Assembly: GCA_000783305.1 (NCBI GenBank)
Contig: JROE01000004.1
Location: forward strand, 62,001-126,000
From: Sphingobacteriaceae bacterium DW12
Lineage (GTDB): Bacteria; Bacteroidota; Bacteroidia; Sphingobacteriales; Sphingobacteriaceae
Direction: 5' to 3'
DNA: 64,000 nucleotides
Shown here: positions 35,925-45,268 of the stretch, in pieces
Position numbering within the stretch: the first letter of the stretch is position 1
Layout: every line of letters starts with the position of its first letter
Notes under the pieces: model-generated
What the model was told of the DNA's origin: nothing
The model's database searches: none
What the model saw: only the letters and a program-made list of their open reading frames with translations
Program-made: the position numbers and the translations under genes

Positions 35925-37610
35925 TTATTTCCATTCTGGATTTTGAGTAAGATTGGGATTCAAGCTCATCTCTACTGTTGGCAAGGGCCAAAGGTAATCT
36001 CTTTTAGGATCAAATTTGCGCGTCGCCGCTGTCTGCGCAACCACATATCCCTCTGGAGTCAACGTGACCGAAGGCTTTTGAGCATATTCTTGCTCAAAAT
36101 ATTGAATCCCTAAAGTTGGTAGCGGGAGCACCTGCTCCGCTACCTTCCAACGGATAATATCCCAATAGCGATGCTCCCCTTCTAGCGCAAACTCAACCCT
36201 TCGCTCCCGGCGAATTTCAGACAACAAATCTAAACCATGATTCGACACGAAAGCATTGGAAAGCTTTGGCATACCCACACGCTCGCGTACCACATTCAGT
36301 GAACGATTCAGATCAGCGTCCGAGATACTACCCTCAAGCTCATAGGTGGCTTCCGCGTAAGAAAGCAATATTTCTGCATAACGAATTACCTTATGTTCAT
36401 TAAAGCTAGCTTGATTTATCCAATCCGTATTGTTGAAGTACTTGAATGTCTTATAACCCGTTTGCGTAAAAGAGAACATCGGTTGATAGGGGCTACCATT
36501 GATGTAAGGGTCTCCAGTCTTAAAAACAGTCATCGCTAGGCGAGGATCCCGATTCTCAAATTCCGTCAATGTACCTATACTTGGTTTATACAAAGGCGAT
36601 CTATTTACACCATCTCTCGGCAACCCATCCACGTAGAGATAGGCATCTACCAAATATCGCGTTGGGGTAATCACACCCTGTTCTATATTACGGCTGTAGT
36701 TATGTGTAGATATCCGATCCGTCATATCCTTTCCGTACAACCGGGGCAACATATTCTCTTTATTTGCATATCCATTTCCGTCTTTTTGAAAAAGGTAGTA
36801 ATAGCTTTTTGCAGGATCCGGCCCGTACTTATATAGGCTAAAATAGCCCGTACTAATAATATCGTTCGCCAATGTTTTCGCAATGGTAAGATGCTTATTG
36901 GCATCTCCGAGTTGATGGTATTTATTAAATGTCCCTTCAAACAATGCCGTACGCACCTTTAAAGCCTGTGCTACGTTTTTGTTGACACGACCATAGTCTG
37001 TAGCCTTCGTTTGTGAAGCTTCCGGTAAGTTTTGAATCGCAAAATCCAAATCCTCATAAATCTGGTTGACTATTTCCGTCCGCGTAGCCCTCGGCGCAGC
37101 TAATAACTCATCCCCGATATCCATAGTACGAAGTATCAGTGGTACCCCACCAAATCGCTTCAATAGTTCTCCATAAGCATATGCCCGAAAGAAGCGAGCT
37201 TCCGCATTATACTTGGTTACAATCCCCTGATCGATCGCCATTGTTGCTGATTTTTCCAAAATGGTATTCACCGCACGAATCAGACCATAGTTCCCGGTAT
37301 AATCTCCACTTCCACTAGGCACCAACCTTGAACCATCACTGATGCTGTTGTTTCCTGTCGCCCGCCCATCGTCAGACCAATTGGCTGCATTATTTTCACC
37401 TATACCTGGCAGGTAGGTGTATAGGTAATTCACCCCCATCGCCAAATGCGCTTCCGTTTTCCAAAAGGAAATATCCGTCACAGTCGTCTCGTCATATTTA
37501 TTGTCCAGTTCTTTCATACACGAGGTAGATACCATGCCCGTAGTCAATGCAAGTGCCCCAAACAATACTAGATTTTTTCTATATAAACCCTTTAATTTAA
37601 TTGCTTTCAT
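35925..37610 (-). CDS. SusD/RagB family nutrient-binding outer membrane lipoprotein
   Basis: A 561-residue surface lipoprotein that captures glycans and caps the SusC channel. The signal peptide ends in the lipobox STSC (Cys at about 31). TPR-like helices include RFFRAYAYGELLKRFGGVPL, typical of SusD. The C-terminal block SEIRRERRVEFALEGEHRYW is the family signature. It lies 15 bases after susC. The glycan is not predictable from the sequence alone; the GH88 enzyme in the locus points to a uronic-acid-containing polymer. Confidence 0.93.
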   Translation of the reverse strand: MKAIKLKGLYRKNLVLFGALALTTGMVSTSCMKELDNKYDETTVTDISFWKTEAHLAMGVNYLYTYLPGIGENNAANWSDDGRATGNNSISDGSRLVPSGSGDYTGNYGLIRAVNTILEKSATMAIDQGIVTKYNAEARFFRAYAYGELLKRFGGVPLILRTMDIGDELLAAPRATRTEIVNQIYEDLDFAIQNLPEASQTKATDYGRVNKNVAQALKVRTALFEGTFNKYHQLGDANKHLTIAKTLANDIISTGYFSLYKYGPDPAKSYYYLFQKDGNGYANKENMLPRLYGKDMTDRISTHNYSRNIEQGVITPTRYLVDAYLYVDGLPRDGVNRSPLYKPSIGTLTEFENRDPRLAMTVFKTGDPYINGSPYQPMFSFTQTGYKTFKYFNNTDWINQASFNEHKVIRYAEILLSYAEATYELEGSISDADLNRSLNVVRERVGMPKLSNAFVSNHGLDLLSEIRRERRVEFALEGEHRYWDIIRWKVAEQVLPLPTLGIQYFEQEYAQKPSVTLTPEGYVVAQTAATRKFDPKRDYLWPLPTVEMSLNPNLTQNPEWK

Positions 37611-37625
37611 AATTTCTCTACATTT

Positions 37626-40600
37626 TTAGAATGAAACATTTACCCCAAATGTGAATGAACGGAAAAATGGATATCCAAACGCCTGTCCGTTAGGCGTCTC
37701 CGGATCATAATATGGATGCCATGATTTCGTTGTCTCAAACAGATCCTCTCCGGAGAAAAATACCCGCATTCTATCAACCGCTGCCTTTTTAGATATACTT
37801 TGCGGAATAGTGTAACCCAATTGAACATTTTTCAATCTCGCGTAAGCACCATTTACCACCCATTTATCCGAAATCCGGGTATTACTGCCCCCTCCCATCA
37901 CTGGACGCGGAAACATAGCATCGGGATTGTCTGGAGTCCAATAATCTTTGTGGATAGCCCAAGCCTGTCGCCAACTCTCCGTATACGGTACCGTCAAGAT
38001 AGACGGCAGTAAAAACTGACGTTTGCCCACCCCTTGAATAAATGCACTGAAATCAAAACCCTTATAGTTAAACCCTAAATTAACGCCAAAAGAATATCTT
38101 GGGTTCTGGGTCCCCAGATAGACCAAATCGCCAGAGTCCTCCAAATTACCCTTCCCACTGGAGATAATATTATCTCCATTGACGTCCACGTATCGGATAT
38201 CCCCTGCTGCAAGATTGGGGTTTTGATGATTGACCTTATTATTGGCAATTTCGTCTGCATTTTGAAAATACCCATCCGTTCGATAACCAAAGATTGAGTT
38301 CTTCGCGTACCCTTCCAAAACAGATGTCAGTCCTAGTCCAATTGTATTACGATTCGCATACTTCAATACCTTATTATTGTTATCCGATACATTGGCCGAT
38401 ACAAAATAGTCAAATTCATCACCTATTTTATCTTTCCAGCCTAGGCTTAGCTCCCATCCCCACGACTTGAAGTCACCAACGTTAGTGCTTGGACTTCCTA
38501 TTCCAAAAACTCCAGGCTGAGGTATCACCCCATACGTACCGTTTGTTTCCCTCCAAAAATAGGAGAACGACCCCTCCAAACGCCTATTCAAAGTAGTAAA
38601 ATCCAGCCCTACATCCGTATTGGTCACCCGTTCCCATGTCCGTAGTGGTGATGGCGCGTTGCTAATCCAATAATATGTATTCCTGATATTGTTAAAAGGA
38701 TAAGCATCTCCTTTCGACAGCCTACTTATATAATCGTAATTGGATAGACGAGGGTTGTCACTGTTAGGATCGTTCGCCTGCTTACCCCACGATGTCCGCA
38801 ACTTTAACTCACTCACCAATCCCTTAGCCCCTTCAAACCACGATTCATTATTAATACGCCATCCCGCCGACACACCTGGATACGTAATCCATCGATTCAA
38901 TGGAGAAAGTCTCGAACTTCCCTCTCTATTCAAGGTTCCTTGTACAATGTATTTCTGATCGAATACGTACTGTGCCGTTCCAAAAAATGAAAGTAATGCA
39001 TTGGTCTGAATATTATCCGAGACACTGGTGTTATTCTTATCATTAAATTGCGATAAGGCCAACACATCATCCACTGGAAGATTCGAAGCAGAAGCAAAAG
39101 TGTAATCATAACGGTAGTCGTCATATCGATGTCCTGCTCGTGCCAGCACTTCATGCTTTTGATTAAAAGTACGAATGTACTCACCAATAAACTGCCAGTT
39201 ATTGGAAATCGTCAATCCACGCCCCTTTATACTCGAATTCAAATTGATACCCCCTGCCCAGCCAGTCCGACCATTCAAATTATACATCGGTACCGGAATT
39301 CTTGTATTATTATCACTGTCCACGATAAGACGAGGGCTGTACAATACCCTGAAGTTCAATCCCTGCGTCAAAATATCTATCGCACTAGCCTCAAAAGTAG
39401 CTCCTATTTCCTGCGCCACATTATGATTACGTCCCCCATCTTTAAGCAGACCTACAGTCTCTCCAGCTGCGCTACCTGCAGCATATAGTTTATCATCACT
39501 TTCTGGCAGATAAATTGGGCTTATACTCCTTGAAGAAACGATGTTATAGATTAGTCCATAATCATTCGTAGCACCTAGGATGCTTGAGTTTCGTTCCGAT
39601 CGGCTAAAAACAACTTTTGAACTGACACTTAGTTTATCAGTAAGCATTCTATTATAATTAAATCGTGCGTTCAATCGATTATAGTCATCCGGTCCCACCT
39701 TAAAGATTCCCTTGTCCTTCACATATCCCAAGGAGAATAGGTAGCTGTCTTTATCAGTACTTCCAGACAACGATAGGTTATGATTTAAACGAGTAGCTTT
39801 ATCCTTCAACAGCAATTTCGGGTAATCGTAGTTGCCGAAATACTGGTAAGCTGTCGGATTAGTAGGATTAACACGATAATACTGGTTCGGATCCTTCATT
39901 AAATTAATAAGCTCTTCCGTCCAATCTGGAGATTGTCCTGCATTAACCCGCGCTAGATTCTGCATTTCGGCCTCCTCCCAGCTATTTATTCGCTCCGGAA
40001 ACATACCCAATGTCTTCGCTGTCCACATTCCTTGGTAGCTCAATTTAGGTTTGCCTTTCCCAGACTTAGTAGTTACCAAAATGACACCTGCCGCCCCCCT
40101 AGACCCATAGATGGCTGTTGCCGACGCATCTTTAAGAATCGAAATATTAGCAATATCGTCTGGATTAGTGTATGTTAAAGATCCAGGAACTCCATCTATC
40201 AGTACCAATGGTCCAGAGTTACTTGTTGAGAGCTCGCCCCGTATACTTGTAGAGAACCCCTCCGCACCTGGTTGCCCACCACCTCTTGTTATCACCAGCC
40301 CGGGGGCTGCTCCCTGCATTGCAGACATCACATTCGAAATAGGTCGAGACTCAAATACCTTTTCATCTATCGTCGACACAGAGCTTGTTAGATTGACCTT
40401 CTTCTGTGTACCATACCCCACTACAACCACCTCATCGATTTCCGAGTGAGCACTACGCAAAGTAATATCTAACCTATTCCTTCCACGTATAGCCTCTTCA
40501 AGAGAAGTATACCCAATATACTTCACCACCAATACATCTTTATCACCCGCTGAGATTTGAAAAATCCCGTTCGCATCCGAAGAAGTTGCTATAGCCGTGC

Positions 40601-40745
40601 CCTTGATAGAGACCGTTACACCAGACAAAACTTCTCCCAGTTCACTTTTCACTGTCCCCCGAACAATACTCTTTTCTTGACCAAGAGCAAATAGAGACAT
40701 ACCGATTAGCCATAACGTGGCTAGCCATCTGTAAATGTTGTTCAT
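37626..40745 (-). CDS. SusC/RagA family TonB-linked outer membrane receptor
   Basis: A 1039-residue TonB-dependent transporter. The signal peptide is at about 1-22. A carboxypeptidase-regulatory-like domain (about 27-105: VRGTVKSELGEVLSGVTVSI) precedes the TonB box EIDEVVVVGYGTQKK. The plug domain has QGAAPGLVITRGGGQPG, LVLIDGVPG and the SusC signature SILKDASATAIYGSRGAAGV. A 22-strand beta-barrel ends in Phe (FRSFTFGVNVSF), as required for barrel insertion. It has no N-terminal STN domain, so it is not an anti-sigma-linked type; the divergent hybrid regulator is the likely control. Confidence 0.95.
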   Translation of the reverse strand: MNNIYRWLATLWLIGMSLFALGQEKSIVRGTVKSELGEVLSGVTVSIKGTAIATSSDANGIFQISAGDKDVLVVKYIGYTSLEEAIRGRNRLDITLRSAHSEIDEVVVVGYGTQKKVNLTSSVSTIDEKVFESRPISNVMSAMQGAAPGLVITRGGGQPGAEGFSTSIRGELSTSNSGPLVLIDGVPGSLTYTNPDDIANISILKDASATAIYGSRGAAGVILVTTKSGKGKPKLSYQGMWTAKTLGMFPERINSWEEAEMQNLARVNAGQSPDWTEELINLMKDPNQYYRVNPTNPTAYQYFGNYDYPKLLLKDKATRLNHNLSLSGSTDKDSYLFSLGYVKDKGIFKVGPDDYNRLNARFNYNRMLTDKLSVSSKVVFSRSERNSSILGATNDYGLIYNIVSSRSISPIYLPESDDKLYAAGSAAGETVGLLKDGGRNHNVAQEIGATFEASAIDILTQGLNFRVLYSPRLIVDSDNNTRIPVPMYNLNGRTGWAGGINLNSSIKGRGLTISNNWQFIGEYIRTFNQKHEVLARAGHRYDDYRYDYTFASASNLPVDDVLALSQFNDKNNTSVSDNIQTNALLSFFGTAQYVFDQKYIVQGTLNREGSSRLSPLNRWITYPGVSAGWRINNESWFEGAKGLVSELKLRTSWGKQANDPNSDNPRLSNYDYISRLSKGDAYPFNNIRNTYYWISNAPSPLRTWERVTNTDVGLDFTTLNRRLEGSFSYFWRETNGTYGVIPQPGVFGIGSPSTNVGDFKSWGWELSLGWKDKIGDEFDYFVSANVSDNNNKVLKYANRNTIGLGLTSVLEGYAKNSIFGYRTDGYFQNADEIANNKVNHQNPNLAAGDIRYVDVNGDNIISSGKGNLEDSGDLVYLGTQNPRYSFGVNLGFNYKGFDFSAFIQGVGKRQFLLPSILTVPYTESWRQAWAIHKDYWTPDNPDAMFPRPVMGGGSNTRISDKWVVNGAYARLKNVQLGYTIPQSISKKAAVDRMRVFFSGEDLFETTKSWHPYYDPETPNGQAFGYPFFRSFTFGVNVSF

Positions 40746-40801
40746 AAAATTTGATTTAGTTTATAATGCTTTAGTTATCCTTTAATAACTGGTATATGAA
40801 T

Positions 40802-40809
40802 CAAATGTA
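40802..40809 (-). promoter_or_regulatory. -7 box of the susC promoter
   Basis: On the minus strand TACATTTG is a perfect TAnnTTTG match, 57 bases before the susC start. No TTTG lies at the -33 position, as expected for an activator-dependent promoter. Confidence 0.5.
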
Positions 40810-40830
40810 GAATGCCAGACGGCTTGTAAG

Positions 40831-40860
40831 GGGGTAATTTTCAAAAAAAATAGGGGTAAT
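40831..40860. repeat. Direct repeat upstream of susC, candidate regulator operator
   Basis: GGGGTAAT occurs at 40831-40838 and again at 40853-40860, exactly 22 bases (two helical turns) apart. The first copy starts 21 bases upstream of the -7 box of susC. The gene for the divergent hybrid regulator begins 90 bases further. A partial copy (AGGGGTA) occurs at 35754-35760. Confidence 0.5.
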
Positions 40861-40950
40861 AATTCTTTAGCCCAACACCGCAGTCCGTGAAATAAGTTGT
40901 AGATTTACGGCATAAGCACATGCTAACCGACCCAACAACCAGGATTCATC

Positions 40951-43900
40951 ATGCTAATAATCAATTTAAAATCAGTCTTTACACTGATTTTCATAACAGC
41001 TCAACTTATACTCATCACGGCAGGTCATGCACAGCAAAAGAGAATCTTTCACCAATTCAACGAAAAACAGGGAATTGCTCGAACCCCCATCCTGACAATT
41101 GGTCAAGATAGTAAGGGATTCCTATGGCTGGGAGGCGGGTATCAATTCTACAAATACGACGGAGTGAAATTTCACCCCTTGAGTCATCTACTCGCTTCTC
41201 CAAATCCATTTTACATCAATGCCATAGCCGTAGATGCAGCTGACAATGTAATTATTGGAACTTCTACCGGACTCTTTGTTTTTGACCAAGTCACGGGTCG
41301 ACGTTATCACTATACCGACAAAACAAAACTGATAGGCAACGTCATCTCAGCCATACAGCTATTGAGAGATAAAAAAATAGCCGTGGGAACCGATAAAGGA
41401 TTGAATATACTCACCATAGCCAAAGGAGATACAACATTCACATCCCATCTATATGGAGAAGAAATTAAAGCCATACATGCAGATGGAAACAGCACTACAG
41501 TAAGTTCAAACAAAGGATACTATACCATTAATCCGCAGATCAACTTCCATATTAACCCAAACATTCATCAAAAAATCTACCAACAGTTCAATGACTATGT
41601 TACCACCATTTTCAAAGACAACAACCACATCTGGTTAGGCACATTCAATTCTGGTATAGTAAGGTACACACCAGCAACCCATACTTTTATCCAATGGAAT
41701 CAACAAAACTCCAAACTAGCCAGCAACAGGATTAGAAAAATAATCAAAACCTCCGCCAAAGAGATAATGATTGGTACGCTAAAAGGATTATCAGTAATAG
41801 ATTCCACTTCCACTATCGCCACCTACAAACACGAAGTTGGCCATAATCAAAGCCTAAGCCAGAATTCGATCTATGACATCCTTATTGATCAACAACAAAA
41901 TATATGGCTTGGCACCTACTTCGGAGGGATAAATGTCATATACAATTCCAATTCTCCCTTTCTAATATATCGCCCCACCGAATCTTATAATTCGATTAGC
42001 AGCAACATCGTTAGTGGCATTGCAGAAGATTCCCAAGGATATTGGATTGGAACCGAAGAAGAAGGCCTAAATTTTATCAGAAAGGACAATCAGACTATTG
42101 AACATTACAATCGTCAACTTTCTTCCAACCTGATAAAGGACGTCTTTACCCATGACAACATGGTCTATATAGGCACCTACAATGGTGGATTTAATAAACT
42201 TAATAAAAAGACAGGTCAGGTAGAACACTACCTTATCGATCAAAATAATATTCTAAATCCCGTCAACAATGTATACTCAATCTTAAAAGACTCCGAAAAA
42301 AATCTATGGATTGGTACTAATAGTGGACTATTTCTATTTGATGAACAAAACAAAAAAATAAGTAAAATATACAAAGAAACCCAAGGACTACTCATATCCA
42401 AAATTACCGAGATAGGACCTAAAGAGTTCCTAATTGCCACAAGCTCCGGATTGTTCCATAAAATAAAAGAAAGAATCTATCTCATTGAACAGACCCGTGA
42501 CATTACCTTCAACAGTATTTTCTTGGAACAGGGAAATACCGTGTGGTGCGGAACTACCGTAGGTAAAATAGCAAAATATGACATCAAAAGCCGAAAGTTA
42601 ACATACTATCCTATCAAATCAGCCATTAATTTACTATCGGTCCTAAAATCAGGAGACAATATTTGGGTTAGCACCCCCAATGGCATAGTATCCTACAACC
42701 CAAGTACAAATTCCGAACATCTATTGACGACGGTAGACGGCTTACCATCAAATGAATTCAACAAAAACTCCTATTTGTCCGCAACCAATAATGAATTGCT
42801 TTTCGGAACGCTCAATGGATTAATCAAATTCGATCCCAATGAAATTAAATACAATTTAGAAAAACAAAAAGTCTATTTCACAAAACTCCGTCTATTCAAT
42901 AAAAATGTCGAGATCGGCGACAGTACCCATATTCTAAATAAAGATATATCCTTGCTGACCAATATAGAACTAGCACATTCCCAAAATGTAATTTCTATCG
43001 ACTTTGCGCTCCTAAACTACATCAAATCGGAAAAAAACAAATATGCGTATCAATTAGCGGGTCTCGACCCAGATTGGGTATTTACAGACACGCCCACCGC
43101 TACTTATATGAATCTAGTTCCCGGAGATTATATCTTAAATGTAAAAGGAGCAAACAATGATGGTATATGGTCTAATACGACAACCCTAAAACTAACAATT
43201 TTACCCCCTTTGTGGAAGACCTGGTGGGCATATCTTATTTATGTAACAGTCATCATCGGCATAATATATCTGTTAAACCGATTTTTGATAGAACGCGCGC
43301 TTTTACTCAAATCAGAAAAAGATCATCAGGCCAAAATCAACTTCTTTTCCTATATCTCCCATGAAATACGTACACCACTTACCTTAATAACACATCCTTT
43401 AAAGCAGCTCTTAAAAGAGACCAAAGCAAGTGAACTCGTACAGGACAAGTTGATGGCCATGGAAAAAAACACCAACAGGCTATTGTCCCTCATCAATGAA
43501 TTATTGGACTTCCGAAAGATAGAAGAGAATAGCTTACACATAAATGTTTATAATTACAATCTATCCGAATTCCTGACCGAGATAAGCCATGTTTTTCTAG
43601 ATTTAGCGAGGGAAAAAGAAATTGAATATAATATTGACGTCCCTAATATTCAAAACAATGTTTTCTTCGACAGGATTCAATTTGAAAAGGTCATCTACAA
43701 CCTCATATCCAACGCCATCAAGTATAGCCACAACGGTGGTTCCATTTCCATTTCTCTAACAGAATCTGATACCGACATCAATATCTACGTTAGAAACACA
43801 GGTATAGCAATACCAATGGACAACCTTGATAAAATATTCGAACAGTATTACCGAACCCCTGATAGCCAACTGTCACATGATGGGACAGGTATTGGCCTCG

Positions 43901-44886
43901 CTTTATCCAAAATATTGGTCAATCTCCATGGAGGCACGATTAGTGCGTACCATGAAAAAGACACGCCCTACAATTCCAGCAGTACTACTTTTCGAATCAA
44001 ACTTCTGAAGGGTATCACGCATTTGCAAGACAAAAAGCACATCAATATCCTCACCAAAGATAAAATATATTCGATAAGCCGATTCGAAAGCCATAATAGA
44101 AATCCATTACAAGAACAGACGAATTTGTCACTTCTTATCGTTGAAGATAATCCTGATTTAAACAATATGTTAGTAGATATGTTGTCAGGGCTTTACAAAG
44201 TATCTGTTGCATACAACGGTCTCAATGGTATACAGAAAGCGCAAGAGGAAATCCCCGACCTCATATTAAGTGATGTGATGATGCCAGGAATATCTGGGCT
44301 CGAGCTCTGTCAAAGACTAAAAACAGAAACCAAAACCAGTCACATACCCATTGTACTATTGACAGCATTGGGTACTCCCGAAAAGCAAATAGAAGGTCTC
44401 GAACATGGTGCAGATGTCTATCTCGTCAAACCTTTCGATCGTGATTACCTCTTATTGACCATTCGTAATTTACTTGCACTTTCCGAGAGAAATAGGAAAT
44501 CTTTTAATTTGGAGAAATTCATTGAAAAAAGATCCACTATCAACAAAGATGATGATGAGTTCCTAACGAAAGCCATTCATATTATTAACTTACATTTAGC
44601 AGACGAAGAGCTATCTGTTGATTTTCTATGCAAGGAGTTAGGAATGAGTCATCCTATACTAAATAGGAAAATTAAAGCCATGACCAATTTATCCATTATA
44701 AATTTTATTAAATCCATACGCATGAATCAAGCTTCAAAAATGTTAAAAACCGGATTGTATACCATTGTCGAAGTGGCATACGAAGTCGGATTCAGCGATC
44801 GGAAGTACTTCAGTAAAGAATTCAAAAAGCAATTTGGTGTCAATCCGACGGATTATATCAGAGATACCAACGATCCTGAAAATTAA
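40951..44886 (+). CDS. Hybrid two-component system sensor/regulator
   Basis: A 1311-residue one-protein signalling system that senses glycan fragments in the periplasm and activates its locus. The signal peptide/anchor is at about 1-27. Two beta-propellers with repeated LWLGG, IWLGT and LWIGT blades span about 40-660. A Y_Y_Y domain (about 690-765: YQLAGLDPDWV) and one membrane helix (about 767-789) follow. The histidine kinase domain has His804 in SHEIRTPLT and an ATPase domain with NLISNAIKYS; then come a receiver domain with phospho-Asp1108 in LSDVMMPG and a C-terminal AraC helix-turn-helix (about 1210-1305). It is divergent from susC. The stop overlaps the next gene's stop. Confidence 0.95.
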   Translation: MLIINLKSVFTLIFITAQLILITAGHAQQKRIFHQFNEKQGIARTPILTIGQDSKGFLWLGGGYQFYKYDGVKFHPLSHLLASPNPFYINAIAVDAADNVIIGTSTGLFVFDQVTGRRYHYTDKTKLIGNVISAIQLLRDKKIAVGTDKGLNILTIAKGDTTFTSHLYGEEIKAIHADGNSTTVSSNKGYYTINPQINFHINPNIHQKIYQQFNDYVTTIFKDNNHIWLGTFNSGIVRYTPATHTFIQWNQQNSKLASNRIRKIIKTSAKEIMIGTLKGLSVIDSTSTIATYKHEVGHNQSLSQNSIYDILIDQQQNIWLGTYFGGINVIYNSNSPFLIYRPTESYNSISSNIVSGIAEDSQGYWIGTEEEGLNFIRKDNQTIEHYNRQLSSNLIKDVFTHDNMVYIGTYNGGFNKLNKKTGQVEHYLIDQNNILNPVNNVYSILKDSEKNLWIGTNSGLFLFDEQNKKISKIYKETQGLLISKITEIGPKEFLIATSSGLFHKIKERIYLIEQTRDITFNSIFLEQGNTVWCGTTVGKIAKYDIKSRKLTYYPIKSAINLLSVLKSGDNIWVSTPNGIVSYNPSTNSEHLLTTVDGLPSNEFNKNSYLSATNNELLFGTLNGLIKFDPNEIKYNLEKQKVYFTKLRLFNKNVEIGDSTHILNKDISLLTNIELAHSQNVISIDFALLNYIKSEKNKYAYQLAGLDPDWVFTDTPTATYMNLVPGDYILNVKGANNDGIWSNTTTLKLTILPPLWKTWWAYLIYVTVIIGIIYLLNRFLIERALLLKSEKDHQAKINFFSYISHEIRTPLTLITHPLKQLLKETKASELVQDKLMAMEKNTNRLLSLINELLDFRKIEENSLHINVYNYNLSEFLTEISHVFLDLAREKEIEYNIDVPNIQNNVFFDRIQFEKVIYNLISNAIKYSHNGGSISISLTESDTDINIYVRNTGIAIPMDNLDKIFEQYYRTPDSQLSHDGTGIGLALSKILVNLHGGTISAYHEKDTPYNSSSTTFRIKLLKGITHLQDKKHINILTKDKIYSISRFESHNRNPLQEQTNLSLLIVEDNPDLNNMLVDMLSGLYKVSVAYNGLNGIQKAQEEIPDLILSDVMMPGISGLELCQRLKTETKTSHIPIVLLTALGTPEKQIEGLEHGADVYLVKPFDRDYLLLTIRNLLALSERNRKSFNLEKFIEKRSTINKDDDEFLTKAIHIINLHLADEELSVDFLCKELGMSHPILNRKIKAMTNLSIINFIKSIRMNQASKMLKTGLYTIVEVAYEVGFSDRKYFSKEFKKQFGVNPTDYIRDTNDPEN

Positions 44887-45245
44887 TACTGACCTGTACG
44901 GAGTAGCACGAGCGTACAAGCATTCTCCACAGTAATACCGTTTGACTCAGCAAGCAACTGCAATTCGGCATTTTCAGCACCCGGATTAAAGATAATCCGC
45001 TTAGGATGAAGCTCCAAGATGTAATCGTACAACGGCTTTTGATTTTGGGCGCCCATATACATGGTCACCGTATCAATATCATCATATATAGTTGTCGCTG
45101 GTTCAATAAGTTGACCAGCTACTTCCCCCTTTTTTATTCCAACGTTTATAATACTATGTCCGTACTGGCTCAGCATATGGGCCGCCTTGTAGGAGTAGCG
45201 TTCCGGATTGGTACTAGCACCAATAATCAATGTTTTCTTATTCAT
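44883..45245 (-). CDS. CoA-binding domain protein (YccU-like)
   Basis: A 120-residue Rossmann-fold protein of the CoA_binding_2 type. TLIIGASTNPERYSYKAAHM at the N-terminus is the nucleotide-binding loop, followed by GHSIINVGIKKGEV, the IDTVTMYMGAQNQKPLYDYI block and the end RIIFNPGAENAELQLLAESN. The family's biological role is unknown. It overlaps the end of the convergent hybrid regulator gene by 4 bases and follows the serine hydrolase gene by 23 bases in the same direction. Confidence 0.85.
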   Translation of the reverse strand: MNKKTLIIGASTNPERYSYKAAHMLSQYGHSIINVGIKKGEVAGQLIEPATTIYDDIDTVTMYMGAQNQKPLYDYILELHPKRIIFNPGAENAELQLLAESNGITVENACTLVLLRTGQY

Positions 45246-45268
45246 TCCAAAATACTTTGCAACATTAT

